Shown here one piece after another: positions 1 through 5,032 of a stretch of DNA of 6,507 nt (its first letter is position 1; the number at the start of each line of letters is the position of its first letter). Source of the stretch: Candidatus Hydrogenedentota bacterium (GTDB taxonomy: Bacteria; Hydrogenedentota; Hydrogenedentia; Hydrogenedentales; SLHB01). Position numbers and translations under genes: made by a program. Under the pieces are notes generated by a model. It had not been told where the DNA came from, did not search any database, and was given only the letters and a program-made list of their open reading frames with translations. Where the stretch lies: positions 1-6,507 of the forward strand of contig JAFGTL010000136.1 in the NCBI GenBank assembly GCA_016934125.1, read 5' to 3'.

Positions 1-187
1 ACTGCGGGAGGGGGAACGTATTCTACGTTTGGCGCGCAGAAGAACGCGCAGCGTTCTTCCGCAACTGCGGGAGGGGGAACGTATTCTGCGTTTGGCGCGC
101 AGAAGAACGCGCAGCGTTTTCCCGCAACTGCGGGAGGGGGAACGTATTCTGCGTTTGGCGCGCAGAAGAACGCGCAGCGTTCTTCCG
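1..187. repeat. 63-bp tandem repeat array, three copies, hairpin-rich, cut by the left window edge
   Basis: Three head-to-tail copies lie at 1-63, 64-126 and 127-187; the third diverges after its 61st base. Copies 1 and 2 differ at unit positions 25, 56 and 58. Copy 3 matches copy 2 at position 25 and copy 1 at 56 and 58. Each unit holds several inverted repeats: TTCTGCG/CGCAGAA (unit 21-27 and 35-41, broken in copy 1), GAAGAACGC/GCGTTCTTC around a GCA loop (unit 39-47 and 51-59, imperfect in copy 2), and CCGCA/TGCGG across the unit junctions (59-70 and 122-133; the second extends to 7 bp). The first two stems share bases 39-41, so they exclude each other. The array begins at the first base, so its true length is unknown. 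It lies just downstream of the operon. It resembles REP/BIME-type intergenic repeats, but I recognise no named family. Confidence 0.9.
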
Positions 188-188
188 A

Positions 189-205
189 CGCGCCCGAAGG
201 GCGCG
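189..205 (-). terminator. GC-rich hairpin 3' of the operon, possible terminator
   Basis: A perfect 7-bp inverted repeat, CGCGCCC / GGGCGCG, surrounds a 3-nt loop that reads TTC on the minus strand. It starts about 31 nt after the stop codon of the SpoIIM-like gene, where an operon terminator would be expected. No T-tract follows on the minus strand; the next bases are the end of the 63-bp repeat array, which offers further hairpins. An ordinary intrinsic terminator is therefore not proven. It may be a weak or U-tract-independent stop, a 3'-end RNA-stabilising structure, or a degenerate piece of the repeat. Confidence 0.35.
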
Positions 206-236
206 CTGCGGCTGCATTAGGTGCGATTGCCCCGGG

Positions 237-1256
237 CTAAGGCGAGTCCCCGCCGACATCGGCCTCGTGTCCCTTGCCGGATCGGGCCAGGAACACGCAG
301 AGAAGGATGAGTTCGACGGCGCCGAATCCGATCTTGATCGAGTAGGGGATGACGGGTTCGTGGTATTGGGACAGGAAGGCTTCTACGAATCCGGCCCAGG
401 CCAGCATGAGGGCCACGCCGATGATGAGGGTAACGAGATCTTTGGACACGGCACGCAGCCGCCCGCGCACGGGCACGCGCGATCCCCAGCCGATGAGGGC
501 GCGGCCCAGGACGAGGCCGGCCTGGCCGGCCAGGAGGATGGCGGGGATCTCGATGGCCCCGTGGGGCAGAAGCCAGCCCACGAGGAAGGTGGTTTCGCCG
601 GCGAGGGCGTAGTCGAGCACGACGGCGCCGAGCATGACGCCGTTGGCGAACAGGACGATGACGGTGCCGAGGCCCCAGGCGATGCCGAGGGCGAGGGTCA
701 TGATGGCCACCTTGGTGTTGTGGGTGAAGTAGAAGCTCGTGCCCATGGCCTTGCTGGCCTCGCGGGGATCCTCGTCGAGCACGCGTTCCTCGCGCGCAAC
801 CCGCTCGGATGGATCGATCTGGAGGTGGGAGAAGGGCAACAATACGCCTTTGGCGTCGGGATCGAGCGCGACGGCCCCGCCGCCGAAGGCGGAACCCACG
901 ATGGTGATGGCCACGGCGAGCCAGAACGCCCAGATGTGCTTGCGGAACGCGACGGGAAACACCCGGAAGAACCAGTGAATGGGCGCAAACCGGTGGGGGC
1001 GCTCGCGCACCTCGTGGATCTCGCCGTACGCGCGGGCCACGAGGGATTCCAGGTACTGGCGGAGTTCGGGATCCGAGGCGAAGGTGGCCACCTTGGCGAG
1101 ATCCGCCGAGGCCCGGCGATAGAGATAGTGGAGCCGCCGGGCCGACTCGAGGCTGAGGACAAACACGGGATCCGCTTCGAGCCGGGCGACGAGTCCGTCG
1201 AGTTCGCCCCAGTACGGCCGCTCTTCGGCCAGGAATCGCTCGAGATCGATGATCAC
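237..1256 (-). CDS. SpoIIM/DUF95-family multi-pass membrane protein
   Basis: 339 residues, probably an integral inner-membrane protein of the stage II sporulation protein M (DUF95) family. Residues 1-105 are a soluble, helical and rather charged N-terminus. Hydrophobic segments follow at about 108-128, 182-205, 207-218, 222-250, 273-294 and 305-324. A polar loop (about 131-180) between the first two ends in a conserved-looking His-Asn. The family-typical stretch HGAIEIPAILLAGQAGL lies at 232-248, preceded by NGVMLG at 205-210. In Bacillus, SpoIIM belongs to an engulfment machine, but distant members occur in non-sporulating bacteria beside moxR and DUF58 genes, so the name does not imply sporulation. 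The start is GTG at 1256, overlapping the DUF58 stop in GTGA, with AAAGG (1265-1269) 8 nt upstream. It is the last gene of the operon. The exact molecular role is unknown. Confidence 0.9.
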   Translation of the reverse strand: MIIDLERFLAEERPYWGELDGLVARLEADPVFVLSLESARRLHYLYRRASADLAKVATFASDPELRQYLESLVARAYGEIHEVRERPHRFAPIHWFFRVFPVAFRKHIWAFWLAVAITIVGSAFGGGAVALDPDAKGVLLPFSHLQIDPSERVAREERVLDEDPREASKAMGTSFYFTHNTKVAIMTLALGIAWGLGTVIVLFANGVMLGAVVLDYALAGETTFLVGWLLPHGAIEIPAILLAGQAGLVLGRALIGWGSRVPVRGRLRAVSKDLVTLIIGVALMLAWAGFVEAFLSQYHEPVIPYSIKIGFGAVELILLCVFLARSGKGHEADVGGDSP

Positions 1257-2614
1257 AGGAGTTGCCTTTGCTTCACGTTGACGTATTGCGTCACCAGTTG
1301 CGCGGCCAGGGACTCGTTACGCAGCAGCGAGAACGTGACGCCGAGGTGATGGAGCACGCGTTCGAGTTCGCGGAGATCGTGCCACTGGAGGTGGCCGCAC
1401 AACTGCCCGTAGACATCGTCCATCGAGGCGGCCCGGGCATCCGAGAACAGGGGCTGGACGCCGTGGGGCGCGAGCATGTTGACGAGGACGAGGTGCTGCC
1501 GGCGGATGAGTTCGATGTTGCGCGTAAAGGCCTCGGCCAGCACGGGATCGTCCAGGTTCGTGAGAACGACCACCAGCGCGCGCCGGCGCAGCCGGAGCCG
1601 GATGAACGCGCACAACTCGTCGAAATCCGGATTCACGATGCGCGGCTGAAGCCCGAAGATGGCGTCGCGGCAGGTGCTGTAGTGCGATTTGCCCTTCCGG
1701 GCCCGCACAAACCGATCCACGCTGTCGCTGAACGAGATCAGGCCGAACAGATCCCCCTGGCGTTCCGCGGCCAGGCCGAGCACGAGCGACGCCGTGATGA
1801 ACCGCTCGAGCTGCGTGGTCGTTTCCGCTTGGCCCGTGCCGTTCGCCGCCGCCCCGCGGGGCACCGCCACGGTTCGCGCACTCAGGCGCGACATGTCGAT
1901 GGCTACGTACACTTCCTGAGTCCGTTCGAGTTGGTACACCTTGGTGACGGGCCGGCCCCGCTTGGCCGTGGCTTTCCAATGGATCTCGTCGTAGTTGTCG
2001 CCAGGCAGGTATTCGCGCAGCTTCTCGAATTCGCGCCCTTTCCCCACCTGCCGCTGGGCGTGGATGCCGAGGCCGCCGCGGTTCAGGAACAGGGCCGCAA
2101 CCGTGCGGCGTTCCCCGGCCAGATCGGGATACACGCGCAACTCACAGCGGGCGGGCACGGCCCGCCGCACCGCCCAGAACCCGATGGGCGACGCGCCTTC
2201 CACGTACACCGCGTCGAGGGCGAACACCCCGCGGCGCGCCGGCGTGCACGGCCACGGAATGCGGAACCACTCGTGCCCGCCCTCGAGCACGGCCGTGACG
2301 TCGTCCTGGGGCGACGCGAACTCCTGCGGGAATGCCAGGCCGATGCGGAGCCGGCACGGCTTGCCGCCGCCGCTCACGCGCACGTCGATGGCGCCCTCCC
2401 GCCCTTTCGACAGGCGGACAACCTCGGGCAGGGCCGCGTCGATGCCATCGAGCCGGCCATAGGCGAGGGCCGCGTCCAGCAAGGCGATCACCACGAGCCC
2501 GCCGATGAAGGACAGGGAAAGGGGCGCCGCGGAGGGCACGGTGGCCGCCAGCGCCGCGAACGGCGCCCCAACCATCCCCACCCAGAACAGCAATCTCGAG
2601 CGCGGCACGATCAT
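1253..2614 (-). CDS. DUF58 domain protein, VWA-like, membrane-anchored
   Basis: 453 residues. Two hydrophobic segments near the N-terminus (about 9-26 and 33-52) anchor the protein. A beta-rich region follows (about 75-165), then the DUF58 hallmark at 195-215: EFEKLREYLPGDNYDEIHW, with KATAKRG just after it. A VWA-like domain occupies about 234-450. Its expected metal-site motif D-x-S-x-S reads DMSRL at 240-244, so the last serine is replaced. About 20 extra residues rich in Gly, Ala and Thr follow (245-265). The region FGLISFSDSV (290-299) and the strand ending in TNLDD (352-356) match the VWA-like fold. DUF58 proteins are usual neighbours and presumed partners of MoxR ATPases. The ATG at 2614 is preferred over a longer reading frame back to 2722 because it sits in an ATGA overlap with the MoxR stop and has a strong ribosome site upstream. 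The stop overlaps the next gene's start (GTGA). Confidence 0.92.
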   Translation of the reverse strand: MIVPRSRLLFWVGMVGAPFAALAATVPSAAPLSLSFIGGLVVIALLDAALAYGRLDGIDAALPEVVRLSKGREGAIDVRVSGGGKPCRLRIGLAFPQEFASPQDDVTAVLEGGHEWFRIPWPCTPARRGVFALDAVYVEGASPIGFWAVRRAVPARCELRVYPDLAGERRTVAALFLNRGGLGIHAQRQVGKGREFEKLREYLPGDNYDEIHWKATAKRGRPVTKVYQLERTQEVYVAIDMSRLSARTVAVPRGAAANGTGQAETTTQLERFITASLVLGLAAERQGDLFGLISFSDSVDRFVRARKGKSHYSTCRDAIFGLQPRIVNPDFDELCAFIRLRLRRRALVVVLTNLDDPVLAEAFTRNIELIRRQHLVLVNMLAPHGVQPLFSDARAASMDDVYGQLCGHLQWHDLRELERVLHHLGVTFSLLRNESLAAQLVTQYVNVKQRQLL

Positions 2615-3576
2615 CGCGGTACGGACACCTCCTGGAGGATGCGGCCGATGACTTCCGGCACGGTGACACCCTCGATCTCGTATTCCGGGCGGAGAATGAG
2701 CCGGTGTTCGAGCACCGGACACGCCATGGCCTTGATGTCGTCGGGCGTGAGGTAGTCGCGGCCCGCAATGGCCGCGTACACCCGGCCGGCCAGCAACAGC
2801 GCCTGCGTCGCGCGCGGCCCCGCACCCACGAGCACGCTGCTGTGCGTGCGGGTGCTGCGGACGATGTCGACGAGGTAGGCCATGAGTTCGTCGCGCACGG
2901 TTACGCCCTCGAGCGATACCCGGAGGGCGCTCAAATCGTCGGCAGACACCACGGGCTCCACGGCGCCGGCCGCCAGAATCGCCTCGGGCGAGTCCGTGCC
3001 CAGCATCCGCCGGGCGAGCGTCAGTTCCTCGTCGCGATCGGGGCAGTTCATGACGATTTTGAGCAGGAATCGATCCTTCTGGGCCTCGGGAAGCGGATAC
3101 GTGCCCTCGTACTCGATGGGATTCTGCGTGGCGAACACGGTGAAATGGGGCGAGAGGGGGTAGGTTTCTCGATCGATCGTGACCACGCGCTCCTGCATGG
3201 CCTGGAGGAGCGCGGCCTGGGTTTTCGCCGGGGCCCGGTTGATCTCGTCGGCGAGCAGGAATGTCGTGAACACGGGGCCCTTGACGAGGGAAAAGGCGTT
3301 CTGCTGCAAGTTGAACACGTTCGTGCCCGTGATATCGCTCGGCATGAGATCGGGCGTGAATTGGATGCGGGCGAACTCGCAGCCGAGCACCCGGGCGAGG
3401 GTACGCACGAGGAGCGTCTTGGCCACGCCCGGCACGCCCTCGATGAGGGCGTGGGCGTTCGTGAACACGGCGATCAGCGCCATATCCACGACATCGTGCT
3501 GACCGATAATCACCTTGGCCACTTCGGTGCGGGCGCGTTCCAGGACGTGTGTCAGCCGATCCAGATCATGGTTCAC
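2611..3576 (-). CDS. MoxR-family AAA+ ATPase
   Basis: 321 residues, the usual length for the family, probably cytoplasmic and hexameric. Motifs in order: the lead-in VIIGQ (22-26), Walker A GVPGVAKT (47-54), Walker B LLADEINRAP (107-116), sensor 1 FATQNP (148-153), LPEAQKDRF (162-170) with the presumed arginine finger, and sensor 2 GPRA (253-256). The C-terminal AAA+ lid follows (about 205-321). All ATPase residues are intact. MoxR proteins are held to act as chaperone-like remodelling ATPases for VWA-domain partners; the adjacent, translationally coupled DUF58 protein is the obvious candidate. The GTG at 3576 is chosen because the recognisable protein begins there, GAAGGAG stands 7 nt upstream, and only 4 nt separate it from the DUF4350 stop. 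The reading frame is open up to 4002, but that part overlaps the DUF4350 gene and has no family similarity. It ends in an ATGA overlap with DUF58. Confidence 0.96.
   Translation of the reverse strand: MNHDLDRLTHVLERARTEVAKVIIGQHDVVDMALIAVFTNAHALIEGVPGVAKTLLVRTLARVLGCEFARIQFTPDLMPSDITGTNVFNLQQNAFSLVKGPVFTTFLLADEINRAPAKTQAALLQAMQERVVTIDRETYPLSPHFTVFATQNPIEYEGTYPLPEAQKDRFLLKIVMNCPDRDEELTLARRMLGTDSPEAILAAGAVEPVVSADDLSALRVSLEGVTVRDELMAYLVDIVRSTRTHSSVLVGAGPRATQALLLAGRVYAAIAGRDYLTPDDIKAMACPVLEHRLILRPEYEIEGVTVPEVIGRILQEVSVPR
2626..2633 (-). promoter_or_regulatory. Ribosome binding site for the DUF58 gene
   Basis: AGGAGGTG on the minus strand is a near-perfect anti-16S match, 11 nt before the ATG at 2614. 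It lies inside the last codons of the MoxR gene. Together with the ATGA overlap it fixes the DUF58 start and argues against the reading frame extended to 2722. Confidence 0.75.
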
Positions 3577-3580
3577 CGTG

Positions 3581-5032
3581 CTACTCCTTCTCCGAAACGA
3601 TCCGGCAGATGGCCCGATAGCACTCGACGGGATTCCGCTCGTTGCTCGGGCGGGCCCGCTCGGCAGCCACGGCCGCCTGCATTCGTTCCAGTTTCCGCTT
3701 CCGCGCCGCCCCGTCGTGGGCGAACGACTTCTTCCATTCCTCGATGCACACCACGAGCAAGTCCGCGGGGCGAATGCTCCGCCGCAGCAGGTTCTTGAGC
3801 CCCGCCGCCGAGTCCTTGCCGGTGGCCCACTCGCCGCCGTTGGGCGCCGCACCCTCCGGCAGGGCGGGCACGAACCGGGCCGCGTTCTGCCATGCGAACA
3901 GGCCCGCCAACACGACAAACACCAGCAACACGCCCTGCAGGCGATACCGGCGGGCGAGCCACATGACGCCGCGTCGCTCCATGACGCCGAGGTGGGCCTC
4001 ATCGAAAACCACCCGCGAATACGGCCCGATCAGCCACGCCAGCAACTCGGGGTGCCGCTCATCGAGCATGGCTTCGTTGCTGAAGAAGTACGAATCGGCG
4101 CACAGCACGATAGTGCCCGGGCCGTAATCGCGCTCGATGATCACCGGGCGGCCGGGCTCGCGTTCGTACACGGCGCGCCACGGGCTGTCCGGCCCCCACT
4201 CCCCGTCCGGGGCCGCGAAATACAGGGCCGTATGACACGAAATCGCCGCCGGCAAGGCGTCCACGGTGGTTCCGCCGGGCTGCTCCGGTGCCACGCGCAA
4301 GGCCGTCAGGCTCGTGTAGAATCCGTATTCGTCCTGCTCCAAGTCCGCAAACGCCAGTTTCACGCCCCACCGATCCGCAATGGACACGTCGGGCTCCGCC
4401 CACGGACAACGGGCGTCATCCTCGTCTTCGTCTTCGCCTTCCTCTTCCTCGCCCGCCGCGCCGGCCCCGGCGTCCTCGTCATCCGCGGCAACCTGGCTGT
4501 CCCCTTCTTCCTCAGCCTCCTCGGCATCGGTTTCGTCGCCTTGCGACGCGTCGCCCTCGGGCGCGCGGTCCTCATCCTCGCCCTCATCCTCGCCCTCATC
4601 CTCGTCCCTGTCACGCCGCCCCCACAGGCCATCGGGCACCTCGGAGAAGTCCTCCGGTTCTCGTGCGACGGGGAAGAACGAGATGACGGCGCGGCCGCCT
4701 GCAGCGGCCACCCCTTCGAAGGGCGTGAACTCCGCGGCAGGCACGGGCTCGTCCAGGCCGTCCACGGTGGCCCGCAGGCAGAACACGGCCGCGGGGCCCC
4801 GGGCGCCAAGTTGTTCGGGCGGGCCGTAGTTGCGTTCCACCGTCAGTTCGGGCAGCGCCGCGATGCTCTCGAACAGCGCTTTGGCGCCGAGGGGATCGGC
4901 GCGCAGTGACGAATACTCCGGATACACGTCGCCCCGCTCGAACCGGAGCACGAACAGCCGCGTCACCCCGGCCAGGAACACCAGCGCGACCGCCGCGGAA
5001 ATGAGGGCCAACATGATCGGCCGCCTACCCAC
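3581..5032 (-). CDS. DUF4350 domain membrane protein with a large acidic insert
   Basis: 483 residues counted from GTG 5032. One transmembrane segment lies near the N-terminus (about 6-28), followed by a predicted extracytoplasmic domain, a second transmembrane segment (about 365-381) and a charged cytoplasmic tail of about 100 residues. Family signs are the strand-rich DYGPGTIVLCADSYFFSN (302-319) and VVFDEAHLG (341-349), close to the second membrane segment, as usual for DUF4350. Residues 141-206 are an unusual acidic low-complexity insert, 38 of 66 residues Asp or Glu. The tail holds the motif LLRRSIRPADLLV and could contact MoxR, which is an inference. Start choice: AAGGA at 5042-5046 is 9 nt from GTG 5032 but only 3 nt from an in-frame GTG at 5038; ATG 5014 is a third option. 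The gene overlaps the DUF4129 stop and ends 4 nt before moxR. Function unknown. Confidence 0.88.
   Translation of the reverse strand: MGRRPIMLALISAAVALVFLAGVTRLFVLRFERGDVYPEYSSLRADPLGAKALFESIAALPELTVERNYGPPEQLGARGPAAVFCLRATVDGLDEPVPAAEFTPFEGVAAAGGRAVISFFPVAREPEDFSEVPDGLWGRRDRDEDEGEDEGEDEDRAPEGDASQGDETDAEEAEEEGDSQVAADDEDAGAGAAGEEEEGEDEDEDDARCPWAEPDVSIADRWGVKLAFADLEQDEYGFYTSLTALRVAPEQPGGTTVDALPAAISCHTALYFAAPDGEWGPDSPWRAVYEREPGRPVIIERDYGPGTIVLCADSYFFSNEAMLDERHPELLAWLIGPYSRVVFDEAHLGVMERRGVMWLARRYRLQGVLLVFVVLAGLFAWQNAARFVPALPEGAAPNGGEWATGKDSAAGLKNLLRRSIRPADLLVVCIEEWKKSFAHDGAARKRKLERMQAAVAAERARPSNERNPVECYRAICRIVSEKE
3584..3590 (-). promoter_or_regulatory. Ribosome binding site for the MoxR gene
   Basis: GAAGGAG lies 7 nt before the GTG at 3576 and forms the final sense codons of the DUF4350 gene, directly before its TAG. 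Its position selects GTG 3576 as the MoxR start and suggests coupled translation. Confidence 0.75.
4415..4612 (-). other. Acidic low-complexity insert within the DUF4350 protein
   Basis: This stretch encodes 66 residues, of which 38 are Asp or Glu and only 2 are basic, between WGRR and the resumption of ordinary sequence at CPWAEP. The reading frame stays open and the flanking sequence is normal on both sides, so this is an in-frame insertion rather than a frameshift. By predicted topology it lies outside the cytoplasm. Such tracts can bind cations or act as flexible spacers; neither is shown here. Confidence 0.85.
4571..4606 (-). repeat. 12-bp tandem repeat, three units, inside the acidic coding stretch
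   Basis: Three consecutive 12-bp units occur at 4571-4582, 4583-4594 and 4595-4606, reading CTCATCCTCGCC on the plus strand with one change in the third unit (GTC for GCC at its end). On the coding strand they give DEDE, GEDE, GEDE. The unit is a multiple of three, so gain or loss of copies keeps the frame. This suggests that the acidic tract grew by replication slippage. Confidence 0.85.

Noticed and set aside
1..187. CRISPR array
   Set aside because: The 63-bp copies are directly adjacent with no variable spacers, and no cas gene is present in the window.
267..1349. Long plus-strand open frame opposite the SpoIIM-like gene
   Set aside because: It is antisense to a well-supported membrane protein. 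Its translation is rich in Gly, His, Glu and Asp with no domain. Such frames are expected opposite genes in GC-rich DNA.
2615..2722. Upstream extension of the DUF58 reading frame
   Set aside because: It overlaps the MoxR C-terminus, and the ATGA overlap plus strong ribosome site place the start at 2614.
1262..2755. Plus-strand open frame of about 500 codons opposite DUF58
   Set aside because: It covers the DUF58 gene in antisense and runs into the end of the MoxR gene. The product is Arg/His/Gln-rich and without motifs, whereas the minus-strand protein has clear family signatures.
2704..3798. Plus-strand open frame opposite MoxR
   Set aside because: The antisense MoxR gene has every AAA+ motif intact, and the plus-strand translation has none.
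3577..4002. Upstream extension of the MoxR reading frame
   Set aside because: This part overlaps DUF4350 in another frame, has a Cys/Arg/Ser-rich shadow composition, and the clear start signal is at 3576.
3515..4909. Plus-strand open frame with hydrophobic stretches opposite the DUF4350 gene
   Set aside because: The hydrophobic run, which looks like membrane segments, is simply the complement of the acidic GAG/GAT/GAC codons. It has no independent support.
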